A stretch of 64,000 nt of DNA from Pseudomonas sp. BN417 (GCF_029871205.1 NZ_SSOJ01000139.1:46384-110383); one strand, 5' to 3'; shown: positions 41,046-50,533, counted from the first letter of the stretch. Notes: generated by a model not told the origin, from the letters alone. A program made the numbers and translations.

Positions 41046-42229
41046 ACGCGCGGCGGCAGGCCGCCGCTGATGGGATTATCGAGCTCGGGACGGCGGGCAT
41101 GCAGGAGGTACTGCTCGAACTGCTGGACTATGGCCTCCCAGCCCTGGCGGCCGGCATGCATGCGCGCATTGAGGCGTACGCGGCGCAGGTTCTCCGGGTC
41201 CTCCAGCAGCCAGGCGGCAGCCTCGAGGAAGCTGGCCGGCTCGTCCGGCAGCGCCAGGGCGCCGTTATGGCCATGGCGGATGTGCTGTGCCGCGGCGGCC
41301 TGGTCGAAGGCCACTACCGCCAGGCCCGCGGCCAGGGCTTCCAGAACCACGTTGCCGAAGGTTTCCGAGAGGCTGGGGAAGAGAAAGAGGTCGCCCGACG
41401 CGTAATGCCGGGCCAGCTCCTCGCCTCGCTGCACGCCGCAGAAGAGAGCATCCGGCAGCGCGCGCTGGAGCGAGGTTCGTTGCGGGCCGTCGCCCACCAC
41501 CACCAGCTTCAGGCTCAGCTGTGGATAACGTCGCTGCAGGTGATGGAAGGTGTCGCCGAGCAGGCCGAGGTTCTTTTCCACGGCCAGGCGGCCGACGTGA
41601 ATCACCGCGATGTCCTGCTCGCCGAGGCCCCATTGCGCGCGCAGCTCCGGGCAGCGGCGGGCGGGGTTGAAGAGCTGGCCGTCGACGCCCCGGGAGAGCA
41701 GCTGCAGGCGCTCGAAGCCGCGTCTGGTCAGGTCTTGCAGCTGGCTGACGCTGGGCACCAGAGTCAGCCGAGTGGCGTTGTGGAACCAGCGCAAGTAGTT
41801 GGTCAGCAGGCGCGTCAGCAGGCCCGCGCCGTAGTGCCCGGTGTATTGCTGGAAGTTGGTGTGGAAGCCGCTCACCACCGGAATCCCCAGGCGCCGCGCG
41901 GCGCGCAGGGCGGAGAAGCCCAGCGGGCCCTCGGTGGCGATATAGAGCACATCCGGTTTGCGCTGACGCCAGCGACGCAGCAGCTTGTGCAGGCACGACT
42001 GGCCCCATTGCAGACCTGGATAGCCCGGCAGCGGCCAACCGCGGATCAGCAGCAGTTCATCGTCGCTCCTGCGGCCCTGGTCGCAGGCCTGACGCGGGCG
42101 CACCAGCTGCAGCCGGTGCCCGGCGCCGCGCAGGCCGTCGCAGAGGCGGCCGAGGGTGTTGGCCACGCCATTGACTTCGGGCAGGTAGGTTTCGCTGATC
42201 AGCGAGATGTACAGGGGCGCTATGGTCAT
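41042..42229 (-). CDS. GT4-family glycosyltransferase
   Basis: A 395-residue GT-B enzyme. The acceptor-side motif SETYLPEVNGVANTLGRL lies near residue 11, IHVGRLAVEKNLGLL near 206, and the EX7E motif in SLSETFGNVVLEALAAG near 285. This is the pattern of PimB/MgtA-type mannosyl- or glucosyltransferases that act on lipids. The start at 42229 (MTIAPLYISL) is chosen by similarity to related proteins; 42253 is also open. Acceptor and sugar are unknown. It lies in the conserved block between degV and cysZ. Confidence 0.88.
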   Translation of the reverse strand: MTIAPLYISLISETYLPEVNGVANTLGRLCDGLRGAGHRLQLVRPRQACDQGRRSDDELLLIRGWPLPGYPGLQWGQSCLHKLLRRWRQRKPDVLYIATEGPLGFSALRAARRLGIPVVSGFHTNFQQYTGHYGAGLLTRLLTNYLRWFHNATRLTLVPSVSQLQDLTRRGFERLQLLSRGVDGQLFNPARRCPELRAQWGLGEQDIAVIHVGRLAVEKNLGLLGDTFHHLQRRYPQLSLKLVVVGDGPQRTSLQRALPDALFCGVQRGEELARHYASGDLFLFPSLSETFGNVVLEALAAGLAVVAFDQAAAAQHIRHGHNGALALPDEPASFLEAAAWLLEDPENLRRVRLNARMHAGRQGWEAIVQQFEQYLLHARRPELDNPISGGLPPRV

Positions 42230-42307
42230 GACGCCAGTGTCGACACGGGCCATGTAGCCCGTGTGACGGTGGGATGACGTCTGTGTGACCGGGCTCCGGA
42301 GCGTGAC

Positions 42308-43060
42308 TCAGGCCCTGGGGGCGAGCTGGCGGTCACCGCCCTCGCGGACCCAGAACAGCGTGGCGCCGGCCACCGCGGCGGGCATCATCAGGACGTTGAC
42401 GAAGGGAATCATCAACGCCAGGTAGGTGATGCCGCCGAAGCCCAGGCTCTGCCAGCGCTTCTCGCGCAGCCAGGCGAGCATCTCGTTCCAGCCCAGCTTG
42501 TGGTTGTCCGCCGGGTAGTCGATGTACTGCACCGCCATCATCCAGATGCCGAAAAGTATCCACAGGGGCGCGGCCACCAGGTTGACCACCGGGATGAAGG
42601 AGAGGATCAGCAGAGCCCCGGCGCGTGGCAGGAAGTAGGCCAGCTTGCGCAGCTCGCGGCCCACCGTGCGCGGGATCATGGCCATCAGCTCGGCCCAGCT
42701 GAAGGCCGGGAAGTCGTCCTGGCCACGTACCACCACTTCCACCTTCTCGGCGAGGAAGCCGTTGAAGGGGGCGGCGATGATATTGGCCAGCATGGTGAAG
42801 CTGAAGAACACCAGTACCACCACCAGCAGCACGAACAGCGGCCAGAGGATGTACTCGAGGAAGCTCAGCCAGTCGGGGAGGCTGGGCATGAAGGCGTCGA
42901 CCCAGCCGCTGAATTCCTGCACCGCGAAGCCGATCAGGGCGCCGAACAGCAGCAGGTTGACGGTCAGCGGCAGCAGGACGAACAGGCGCAGTCCGGGGCT
43001 CAGGACCAGTTTCAGTCCTTCGCCGAGGTATTGCGGCCCGGTAAGAGCGGGTGCAGGCAT
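42308..43060 (-). CDS. cysZ: Sulfate transporter CysZ
   Basis: A 250-residue inner-membrane protein with about four long hydrophobic segments. The pattern [20 protein letters not shown] near the start and the [12 protein letters not shown] block near 101 fit CysZ, which imports sulfate for cysteine synthesis. Length is that of E. coli CysZ (253). ATG at 43060 follows GAGGG on the minus strand. It is divergent from trxB. Regulation is not visible beyond the shared 287-bp gap. Confidence 0.9.
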   Translation of the reverse strand: MPAPALTGPQYLGEGLKLVLSPGLRLFVLLPLTVNLLLFGALIGFAVQEFSGWVDAFMPSLPDWLSFLEYILWPLFVLLVVVLVFFSFTMLANIIAAPFNGFLAEKVEVVVRGQDDFPAFSWAELMAMIPRTVGRELRKLAYFLPRAGALLILSFIPVVNLVAAPLWILFGIWMMAVQYIDYPADNHKLGWNEMLAWLREKRWQSLGFGGITYLALMIPFVNVLMMPAAVAGATLFWVREGGDRQLAPRA

Positions 43061-44295
<1,235 letters not shown>

Positions 44296-44310
44296 GCAGA
44301 GTCTGACGAA

Positions 44311-44338
44311 GAAGCCCCGCGGTCGCGGGGCTTTTTCT
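44311..44338 (+). terminator. Terminator after trxB
   Basis: AAGCCCCGCG / CGCGGGGCTTTTTCTTT hairpin and T run 15 bp after the stop. Confidence 0.9.
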
Positions 44339-44343
44339 TTCCT

Positions 44344-44375
44344 GTAGGTTGGGCTGAGCTACGCGAAGCCCAACG
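44344..44375. repeat. GTAGGTTGGGCT repeat half-element
   Basis: GTAGGTTGGGCTGAGCTACG followed by CGAAGCCCAACGC: one arm of the repeat family seen complete at 33220-33318. Confidence 0.6.
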
Positions 44376-44409
44376 CATCGCAGCCCGCACCGGGCACCGA
44401 CGCCGGGCC

Positions 44410-44997
44410 TCAGACCCAGGTATTCAGCGACAGGGTCCGCGCGCTCATGCGCTGGTACAGGCCCTGGGCTTCCACCAGCAGGGATTGGCGGTCCACGGTC
44501 AGCTCGATCGGCTTGCGACCTTCCGCCTTGCAGCGATAGAGGGTGTGCTGCTGGTGCTGGCGCAGGCACTGATAGCGCAACTGGCGGGCGTCCACCCGCA
44601 GGCTCGGCAGATCGACGTAGGCGACCCGCAGTTGCTCGCTCTGGCCTATCTCCAGGGCGCAGCGTTGCAGTGCCGGCGTATGGGTGAAGGGGGTGGCCGA
44701 GAGCATCACCAGCTGGCAGTCGTCGAGGTCCCGGCGGTGCTGGCCGTCGAGGAACCAGCGTCCGCGGACATCGCGGTCCAGGCGCAGGCTCCGCTGGCCG
44801 TGGTTCTCGACCTTCAGCCAGAGGTGGCGGAAGCGCCAGCGCGGATCGCTGTCCAGCACATAGGTGGCGGCGATGCTCTGGCCGTTGCGATTCTGGATCA
44901 GGTGGCTGCTGGCGTGAATGCCCTGTTCGTCCATGGAGAGCCGCAGGCTCTCGACTCCGGGCGTGGTCAGCGGTTTCCACACGAGGGTTTGCTGCAT
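44410..44997 (-). CDS. Putative glycolipid-binding protein (DUF1089/PF06475)
   Basis: A 195-residue soluble protein. The N-terminal MQQTLVWKPLTTPGVESLRL, then WRFRHLWLKVENHGQRSLRL near 55 and RGRWFLDGQH near 78, is the pattern of the PA1994-like putative glycolipid-binding family. Its structure is known as a beta-barrel; function remains unproven. Start at 44997 because CGGAGCG lies upstream; the longer frame to 45147 has no support. A perfect inverted repeat lies about 120 bp upstream. Confidence 0.75.
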   Translation of the reverse strand: MQQTLVWKPLTTPGVESLRLSMDEQGIHASSHLIQNRNGQSIAATYVLDSDPRWRFRHLWLKVENHGQRSLRLDRDVRGRWFLDGQHRRDLDDCQLVMLSATPFTHTPALQRCALEIGQSEQLRVAYVDLPSLRVDARQLRYQCLRQHQQHTLYRCKAEGRKPIELTVDRQSLLVEAQGLYQRMSARTLSLNTWV

Positions 44998-45113
44998 CCG
45001 TGCGCTCCGGGGGCGGGGAAGGTATCGGGGGATGGTCTTGTGGAGGCAACGCGCAGCTCGGTGCCGCCCCATAGCTAGCAGCTGCGAAGAATACGTGTTT
45101 AGGTGGCAAAAGG

Positions 45114-45133
45114 CTGTCAGATATTGCTGACAG
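45114..45133. promoter_or_regulatory. Inverted repeat CTGTCAG-N6-CTGACAG, putative operator
   Basis: Perfect 7-bp arms with a six-base spacer lie upstream of the glycolipid-binding gene, close to the hopJ terminator. This is a likely binding site for a dimeric repressor of unknown identity. Confidence 0.45.
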
Positions 45134-45156
45134 AAAACGGAAGCCAAAGCGCAAGG

Positions 45157-45179
45157 AAACCGCCCCGGCGGGGCGGTTT
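45157..45179 (-). terminator. Terminator after hopJ-like gene
   Basis: AAACCGCCCC GGC GGGGCGGTTT hairpin just past the HopJ-family stop on the minus strand. Confidence 0.8.
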
Positions 45180-45187
45180 GGGCAGCA

Positions 45188-45529
45188 TCAGGCCTTGCGT
45201 TGCAGCGGCTGGTGCTCGAAGCGCACGCCGGCGAGGCCGGTGCTCATCAGGGCGCGAATATTGCCGTGGTCATTGCCGTCCGGGGTGGCCAGCACGGCAC
45301 GGTAGTGCTCGCCGAAGGCCAGCAGGGTCTCCTCCAGGCTGAATCCTTCCAGCAGGGCCAGGCCGAGGGTCTTGCAGGAGCCTTCGTTCTGCCCGGCGGC
45401 GTTCTCGACGTTGCCGTTGCTGAAGGCGCTCGGCTGGTAGTCGTAACCCCGATTGATGAAATCGAGGGTTTCGGCAAAGACGTGCTGGTCGCTGTGCAGG
45501 CGGGCGCGGAAGTCGTTCAGGTCGCTCAT
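45188..45529 (-). CDS. HopJ-family protein
   Basis: A 113-residue protein matching the HopJ type III effector family by its FAETLDFINRGYDYQPSAFS near residue 18, then FSNGNVENAAGQNEGSCKTL, and ETLLAFGEHYRAVLATPDGN near 66. The name comes from plant pathogens, but family members are widespread in free-living gammaproteobacteria, and no secretion genes are present here, so a housekeeping role is more likely. Its ATG overlaps the DUF1244 stop (ATGA), so the two are translationally coupled. Confidence 0.85.
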   Translation of the reverse strand: MSDLNDFRARLHSDQHVFAETLDFINRGYDYQPSAFSNGNVENAAGQNEGSCKTLGLALLEGFSLEETLLAFGEHYRAVLATPDGNDHGNIRALMSTGLAGVRFEHQPLQRKA

Positions 45530-45819
45530 TCTTTGTTCGCTTTGTTGAAGGCCGCTTGTTGGCTGGCGCTGGCTTCTTTCTGGTATTTGGCCTTCCAGTC
45601 GGCGTAGGGCATGCCGTAGATCTCTTCGCGCGCCTGGTCGGGGGTGACGTCCAGGCCGAGGTCGTCGGCGGCGGCCTTGTACCACTTGGACAGGCAGTTG
45701 CGGCAGAAGCCGGCAAGGTTCATCAGGTCGATGTTCTGCACATCGGGGCGGCTACGCAGGTGTTGCACCAGACTGCGGAAAGCGGCGGCTTCGAGTTCGA
45801 GGCGTTCTTGCTCGGTCAT
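45526..45819 (-). CDS. DUF1244 protein
   Basis: A 97-residue helical protein with LAGFCRNCLSKWYKAAADDL near residue 35 and EEIYGMPYADWKAKYQKEAS near 64, the DUF1244 signature. CxxC in the first motif suggests metal or redox chemistry, which is speculative. ATG at 45819 follows AGGAG. It is upstream of and overlaps the HopJ-family gene by 4 bp, and is separated by 74 bp from folX. Confidence 0.85.
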   Translation of the reverse strand: MTEQERLELEAAAFRSLVQHLRSRPDVQNIDLMNLAGFCRNCLSKWYKAAADDLGLDVTPDQAREEIYGMPYADWKAKYQKEASASQQAAFNKANKE

Positions 45820-45893
45820 GGCAGGATTCTCCTGGGGCTTGCGGGAGGGATTGGCCGGGATGATAAGGGCCCTTCCTGGCTCCGACAAATAAC

Positions 45894-46265
45894 TCAGCGA
45901 TGGCTGGCAAGGGTGATGGACACGGACTCGGCGAAGCGCAGCGCGTGGGGTTTGTCCACTTCCACTTCGGCGTAGCGCACGCTGGGGTTGGCCATGACCA
46001 GGTCGAGGATTTCCTGGGTCAGGCGCTCCAGCAGGGCGAAGCGGTTCTCTTCGACGTGCTGGATGATCGCCTTGGTGATGGTGCGGTAGTTCAGCGCGTG
46101 TTCGATGTCGTTGCCCTGCACCGCTTCCTCGGCCGGGTAGAGGATGATGAGGTTGATCAGCACATCCTGCTTGTTGAGGATCTCTTCCTCCTTGATGCCG
46201 ATGAAGGTGCGCAGGCGCAGGTCCTTGACGCGTATACGCGCCATTCCGGGTTCCAGTCGCGGCAT
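45894..46265 (-). CDS. folX: Dihydroneopterin triphosphate 2'-epimerase FolX
   Basis: A 123-residue tunnelling-fold enzyme that epimerises dihydroneopterin triphosphate to dihydromonapterin triphosphate. [20 protein letters not shown] near 11 and [19 protein letters not shown] near 56 are the FolB/FolX motifs; ERLTQEIL holds the catalytic acidic residue region. The placement with folE and folM identifies FolX over FolB. The folE stop is only 3 bp upstream, so the three genes are one operon that makes tetrahydromonapterin, the cofactor of phenylalanine hydroxylase in Pseudomonas. Confidence 0.9.
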   Translation of the reverse strand: MPRLEPGMARIRVKDLRLRTFIGIKEEEILNKQDVLINLIILYPAEEAVQGNDIEHALNYRTITKAIIQHVEENRFALLERLTQEILDLVMANPSVRYAEVEVDKPHALRFAESVSITLASHR

Positions 46266-46268
46266 TGT

Positions 46269-46829
46269 CTATTGGCTCCGCTTGATCAGTTTCAGGAATT
46301 CGTGGCGGGTGCTCTGGGACTCCCTGAAGGCTCCGAGCATCACCGAGGTGCTCATCACCGAGTTCTGCTTCTCCACGCCGCGCATCATCATGCACATGTG
46401 CTGGGCCTCGATCACCACCGCCACACCGGCGGCGCCGGTCACCCGCTGCACCGCTTCGGCGATCTCGCGGGTGAGGTTCTCCTGGATCTGCAGCCGCCGC
46501 GCGAACATGTCGACGATGCGCGCGATCTTCGACAGCCCCAGCACCTTGCCGGTGGGAATGTACGCTACATGGGCCTTGCCTATGAAGGGCAACAGGTGGT
46601 GTTCGCAGAGGGAGTAGAGCTCGATGTCCTTGACCATCACCATTTCGTCATTGTCCGAGTCGAACAGGGCGCCATTGACGATCTCCTCCAGGCTCTGTGC
46701 GTAGCCGTGGCAGAGGTAGCGCATGGCCTTGGCGGCGCGCTTGGGCGTGTCGCGCAGACCCTCGCGGTCCGGGTCCTCGCCCAGGCCCAGGAGAATCGCC
46801 CGATAATTCCGGCTCAGCTCGTCGTTCAT
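46269..46829 (-). CDS. folE: GTP cyclohydrolase I
   Basis: A 186-residue decamer-forming enzyme that converts GTP to dihydroneopterin triphosphate. Zinc and active-site residues are present in [20 protein letters not shown] near 73 (Cys, His, His), in [20 protein letters not shown] near 97 and in [13 protein letters not shown] near 140 (His and Cys). It is the zinc-type enzyme, FolE1. It sits between folM (22 bp upstream) and folX (3 bp downstream). Confidence 0.95.
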   Translation of the reverse strand: MNDELSRNYRAILLGLGEDPDREGLRDTPKRAAKAMRYLCHGYAQSLEEIVNGALFDSDNDEMVMVKDIELYSLCEHHLLPFIGKAHVAYIPTGKVLGLSKIARIVDMFARRLQIQENLTREIAEAVQRVTGAAGVAVVIEAQHMCMMMRGVEKQNSVMSTSVMLGAFRESQSTRHEFLKLIKRSQ

Positions 46830-46851
46830 GGTGGCTGTCCTTGCGGCCGCT

Positions 46852-47562
46852 TCACTTGAGGTGGCGGCCGCCGTTCAGGGTGAGCGTCGTTCCGGTGACA
46901 TAGGGGTTGTCCAGCAGGTAGCGCAGTCCCTGGTAGACCACCTGCGGGCCGGGCTCGATGCCCAGCGCCGACTTGGCCAGGGTCTTCTTGCGATAAGCCT
47001 CATCATCGCCCTCGTTGAACATCACCAGCGCCGGGGCGATGCAGTTGACCTTGATGCGCGGGGCGAAGCGCGCAGCAAACGACAGGGTCAGGTTGTCCAG
47101 CCCGGCCTTGCTGGCGCAGTAGGCGATGCGCTTCTCGCTGCCCTTGCGCGCCACGTCGTCGCTGAGGTGGACGATATCCGCCGGGCTGCTGCGGCGCAGC
47201 AGTTCCTCGCAGTGCAGGTTGATCAGGTAGGGCGCCAGCATGTGCACGCTGAACATGCGTTTGAAGGCCTCGGCTTCGTGTCCAGGGGTTTCGGTCAGCC
47301 AGTCCGAGGCGTTGTGGACTATCGCCCGCAGGCTGTCGGTGCAGCCCTTGAGTTCATCGATGAAGGCGAGGATACCGGCTTCGCTGGAGAAGTCCGCCTG
47401 CAGCGCCAGGGCGCCTCGTTCGCGCAGGTGCTGCACGCTGTCGCGTTCGTTGCGGTAGCTGATGATCACCGGCTGGCCATCGTCCAGCAGGCGTTCGGCG
47501 CAGTGCAGGCCGACGCGCTGGCTGGCGCCGGTGATCAGGATGGGGGCGGCGGGTCGGCTCAT
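46852..47562 (-). CDS. folM: Dihydromonapterin reductase FolM
   Basis: A 236-residue short-chain dehydrogenase. The glycine motif [20 protein letters not shown] lies near residue 8; the YxxxK pair is in [20 protein letters not shown] near 148. It lacks the usual N-terminal TGxxxGIG (here TGASQRVG), as in FolM/PTR1 pteridine reductases. It would reduce dihydromonapterin to tetrahydromonapterin. It is the first gene of the folM-folE-folX operon, preceded by a promoter-like sequence and a perfect inverted repeat. Confidence 0.9.
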   Translation of the reverse strand: MSRPAAPILITGASQRVGLHCAERLLDDGQPVIISYRNERDSVQHLRERGALALQADFSSEAGILAFIDELKGCTDSLRAIVHNASDWLTETPGHEAEAFKRMFSVHMLAPYLINLHCEELLRRSSPADIVHLSDDVARKGSEKRIAYCASKAGLDNLTLSFAARFAPRIKVNCIAPALVMFNEGDDEAYRKKTLAKSALGIEPGPQVVYQGLRYLLDNPYVTGTTLTLNGGRHLK

Positions 47563-47601
47563 GTACGCCTCGATGTCTGAGGAGTGGGGCCGGCGAAAAA
47601 G

Positions 47602-47626
47602 GTGGTGCAGGCCGAATCTGCACCAC
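47602..47626 (-). promoter_or_regulatory. 9-bp perfect inverted repeat in folM leader
   Basis: GTGGTGCAG (47602-47610), seven bases, CTGCACCAC (47618-47626). It begins right after the -10-like TATAAC on the minus strand, so it covers the likely transcription start. Confidence 0.6.
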
Positions 47627-47653
47627 GTTATACCAGGGGTGGGACATGTACAA
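47627..47653 (-). promoter_or_regulatory. Candidate folM-folE-folX promoter
   Basis: On the minus strand TTGTAC (47653-47648) and TATAAC (47632-47627) are 15 bp apart. TTGTACA is reminiscent of light-response MerR targets as I recall them, but this is not tested. Confidence 0.4.
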
Positions 47654-47684
47654 ATGCGCGGGACGCGCCTCGTACAGGGTGCCC

Positions 47685-48254
47685 TCAGTGCGGATGTGTC
47701 GCCGCTTCGCCGCGGTCGAGGGCAGGGCGGCCGCCTTGCAGCCAGGGAGCGAGCAGGCGAGTGGAGAGCGGGATGAACCAGTAGGTCATCAGCGGCGTCA
47801 GCGCCAGGGTGCTGAGGAAGATCCGCAGCGCGAGCGGCAGGTCGCCCAGCCAGCCACCGAACAGCAGGTTGAAGGCCAGCGACACCGGGAAGAAGGCCAG
47901 CCAGATGGCCACGCTCTGCTTCCAGCGCGGCGGCCGCAGCTCCGCCTTGCCGAACCAGGCGTCCAGGCCCAGGGCGCGCTGCACAAAGGGCTGTTCGAAC
48001 AGCCCGCGGCCACGTTCGAGCCAGGCACGGCGCGAGGCGGAGTGCTCCCAGGCGGCCATGGTCGGCTCGTCGGCGAAGCGGAAGATCATCTGGAATTCGT
48101 CGTCATCCGGCGGTGGCGCCAGCACGCCGGAGCCGAGATAGCCGGGGAAGTCGGCGGCCAGTTGCTCGCCTTCGCGCAGCCAGGCCATGAAGTCGTGGTA
48201 GCGCTCCCGCGCCACGCGGCGGGCCACCATCAGGGTGACTGGATCGGCAGACAT
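47685..48254 (-). CDS. Antibiotic-biosynthesis-monooxygenase-domain membrane protein
   Basis: A 189-residue protein. Residues 1-95 resemble the ABM (dimeric alpha/beta barrel) domain, with VTLMVARRVARERYHDFMAW at 6-25 and FQMIFRFADEPTMAAWEHSA near 54. The C-terminal part has two membrane segments (VAIWLAFFPVSLAFNLLFGG near 115, then ALRIFLSTLALTPLMTYWFI). Such ABM-plus-membrane fusions are known but uncharacterised. It is divergent from the MerR regulator gene over 224 bp and so a candidate target. Confidence 0.8.
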   Translation of the reverse strand: MSADPVTLMVARRVARERYHDFMAWLREGEQLAADFPGYLGSGVLAPPPDDDEFQMIFRFADEPTMAAWEHSASRRAWLERGRGLFEQPFVQRALGLDAWFGKAELRPPRWKQSVAIWLAFFPVSLAFNLLFGGWLGDLPLALRIFLSTLALTPLMTYWFIPLSTRLLAPWLQGGRPALDRGEAATHPH

Positions 48255-48478
48255 CGTGTATCTCCTGGCAACCGGGCGACCACCCGGGTAGGGCGGTGCG
48301 CATCACGCAGCGCCGGGGTGATGGGCTGCGGTGAAAAAAGAGGCAAGGATTATTCCGTTTTTTCCGCAAAGCGCCAGCGGTAAGGATGACCGCCGGGTCG
48401 CACCGCGCCTGCAGGCCAATTGGATTCCCCGGAATCGGGTTTAAACTGCCTGAATATTTCCCCTGACGATTTCCCACC

Positions 48479-49426
48479 ATGACCGAACCCGGTGCATCCC
48501 TCGCTTCCGGCGCCCTGAAAAGGGAAGAGCTCTTCCCCATCCGCGAAGTCTCGCGCCTGACCGGCGTCAATCCGGTCACCCTGCGGGCCTGGGAGCGGCG
48601 TTACGGTCTGATCCAGCCGACCCGCACCGACAGCGGCCACCGGCTCTATTCCCTCGCCGATGTCGAGTCGGTGCGCAGCATCCTGGCCTGGATCGAGCGC
48701 GGTGTATCGGTGAGCAAGGTGGGCAAGCTCCTGGCACGCAGCAATGCGGCCAAGACGCCGTTGACGCCGGTCTACCAGGAGGTGGTGGCCGGGGAATGGA
48801 GCGAGTGGCGCACCCAGGTGCGTCATGCAGTGAGCGCCCTGGACGAAGCCGGGCTGGAGCGGGTCTACGGCCAGGTGTTCTCCAGTTACCCCTTGCATGT
48901 GGTGTTCGCCGATGTGCTGATGCCGGTGTGGCAGGAGCTGCTGCTGCGTCAGGACGAATTCGGTCGCGGCAGCGAATGGGTATTCTTCGACAGCTTCCTC
49001 CGCGCCCGCGTCCTGCAGCGCCTGCAACTGGCGCGTTGCGGCCAGCAGGAACGGGTGATCCTGGCGCCCTTGCCCGGGCAGGGCCGTGAACTCGAGTTGC
49101 TGGTGGCCGGCCTGTTGCTGGGCAGCAGCGAAGTGGCGGTCAGCGTGCTTGGCCTCGGTCAGCCCCTGGAAGAACTGACGCTGGTCTGCGGCAAGCTGCA
49201 GCCCCAGGCGCTGGTGCTGTTTTCCAATCACCCGCCGGCCGACGACCTCGGCCGCCAGCTCAGCCGCCTGGCCCTGGGCCTGGATTGCCCCCTGGCTCTG
49301 GCCGGCGAAACCGCCGACCTGATGGGCGAGGACCTCGACGGCACCCCGGTGGCCTGCCTGGGCAGCGAAGGGCGGTTGATGCAGCGGCGCCTGCGGCAGT
49401 TCCTCGCCGGTCACCTGGATACCTGA
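48479..49426 (+). CDS. MerR-family regulator, class II LitR/PplR-like
   Basis: A 315-residue regulator with an N-terminal MerR winged helix (LFPIREVSRLTGVNPVTLRA near 18, then WERRYGLIQPTRTDSGHRLY) and a C-terminal domain of cobalamin-binding-protein shape (about 95-310). The DxHxxG motif that would bind B12 is not seen, as in the P. putida class II LitR/PplR regulators, which depend on a partner LOV protein for light sensing. That partner type is encoded convergently at 49536-49982. Targets may include the divergent ABM gene and folM-folE-folX, but no operator was proven. Confidence 0.85.
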   Translation: MTEPGASLASGALKREELFPIREVSRLTGVNPVTLRAWERRYGLIQPTRTDSGHRLYSLADVESVRSILAWIERGVSVSKVGKLLARSNAAKTPLTPVYQEVVAGEWSEWRTQVRHAVSALDEAGLERVYGQVFSSYPLHVVFADVLMPVWQELLLRQDEFGRGSEWVFFDSFLRARVLQRLQLARCGQQERVILAPLPGQGRELELLVAGLLLGSSEVAVSVLGLGQPLEELTLVCGKLQPQALVLFSNHPPADDLGRQLSRLALGLDCPLALAGETADLMGEDLDGTPVACLGSEGRLMQRRLRQFLAGHLDT

Positions 49427-49453
49427 GCCATCGCGCGGGGCCGGCAGGATTCG

Positions 49454-49513
49454 GTAGCCCGGATGCAATCCGGGGAGTTCTGCACGGCCATTCCCGGATT
49501 TCATCCGGGCTAC
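49454..49513. repeat. GTAGCCCGGATG-family extragenic palindrome
   Basis: GTAGCCCGGATGCAATCCGG and GGATTTCATCCGGGCTAC form a 60-bp inverted repeat between the MerR and LOV genes. Confidence 0.75.
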
Positions 49514-49535
49514 GGTCCCTGCACGGTGCACGCTC

Positions 49536-49982
49536 CTACGGTTTGAGCCCGGCCAACTCGGCCTTGAGGCTGGCCAGTTCAGCTTCCAGTTCGCGCACCC
49601 GCTGGCGGGCCTCCACCTGTTCGGTCACGTCCTTCTGGATGCCGATGAAGTACGTGAGCTGGTCGGACTCGTTGAACACCGGGGTAATCGACAGCTCGTT
49701 CCAGAAGGCGCTGCCGTCCTTGCGGTAGTTGCGCAGGATCTGCCGACACGGCTGGCGATTGCGGAGCGCCTGGCGGATCGCGGCGAGGCCCAGCTGGTTG
49801 CGGTCCGCGCCCTGGAGGAAGCGGCAATCCTGGTAGAGGATCTCGTCGCGGGAGAAACCTGTGAGTCGCTCGAAGGCGGCATTGGCATAGATGAGGATAT
49901 TGTCCTCGCCCTCCTGTTCGGCGACCACGATGCCGTCGTTGGAGGCGTCTATCACCAGTTGCAGCAGCTTGGCATTGATCAT
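49536..49982 (-). CDS. Short LOV-domain blue-light photoreceptor
   Basis: A 148-residue protein that is a single LOV domain plus a C-terminal coiled helix, with no effector domain. The FMN-adduct cysteine is in DCRFLQG at residue 53, the same number as in P. putida PpSB1-LOV. Further flavin-site residues are in RNYRKDGSAFWNELSITPV near 84 and YFIGIQKDVTEQVEARQRV near 111. The helix tail (ELEAELASLKAELAGLKP) probably dimerises. It would sense blue light and signal by protein contact, presumably to the convergent MerR regulator. Overall it is very similar to PpSB1-LOV from memory. Confidence 0.93.
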   Translation of the reverse strand: MINAKLLQLVIDASNDGIVVAEQEGEDNILIYANAAFERLTGFSRDEILYQDCRFLQGADRNQLGLAAIRQALRNRQPCRQILRNYRKDGSAFWNELSITPVFNESDQLTYFIGIQKDVTEQVEARQRVRELEAELASLKAELAGLKP

Positions 49983-50083
49983 GGCGGGGCTCTTGCGGTC
50001 CGACCGCTGCAGTCTAAGGCATCATGCCGGCCTTGCCAGTTGCGGCATAATGCGCGGCATTTCGCCCCTGATTCGGAGTCACC

Positions 50084-50533
50084 ATGAAAGTCGCCATCCT
50101 GTCCGGCTCGGTCTACGGCACCGCCGAAGAAGTCGCCCGTCATGCGGAAAAGCTGCTCAAGGCCGCCGGCCTCGACGCCCGTTACCTGCAACGGGTGAGC
50201 CTGGACGAGCTCATCGCCTTCGACCCCGAGGCGCTGCTGACCGTCACCGCCACCACCGGCATGGGCGAGCTGCCCGACAACCTGCTGCCGCTCTACTCCG
50301 AGCTGCGCGACCGCCTGCCCAACTGGCGCGGCCGCCCTGGTGCCGTGCTGGCTCTGGGGGATTCCAGCTATGACGTGTTCTGCGGCGGCGGCGAGATGAT
50401 GCGCGAACTGCATGCCGAACTCGGCCTGCGCGAGGCCGTGGAAATGCTGCGCCTGGACGCCAGCGAAACCGTCACCCCGGAACTCGATGCCGAGCCCTGG
50501 CTGGCCAGCTTCATCGCGGCGCTGAAAGCCTGA
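50084..50533 (+). CDS. Flavodoxin (MioC-like)
   Basis: A 149-residue FMN electron carrier. The phosphate loop is ILSGSVYGTAEEVARHAEKL near residue 5; the isoalloxazine loops are TATTGMGELPDNL near 55 and LGDSSYDVFCGGGEMM near 92. These are the short-chain flavodoxin/MioC motifs. It overlaps the next gene by one base (TGATG), so it is co-translated with the cupin protein. An electron-transfer partner is not identified. Confidence 0.9.
   Translation: MKVAILSGSVYGTAEEVARHAEKLLKAAGLDARYLQRVSLDELIAFDPEALLTVTATTGMGELPDNLLPLYSELRDRLPNWRGRPGAVLALGDSSYDVFCGGGEMMRELHAELGLREAVEMLRLDASETVTPELDAEPWLASFIAALKA

Noticed and set aside
48479-49426. Cobalamin-dependent photoreceptor (CarH-type) identity for the MerR protein
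   Set aside because: The C-terminal domain shape is similar, but no DxHxxG or similar B12 lower-ligand motif could be found, and a LOV protein is encoded alongside.
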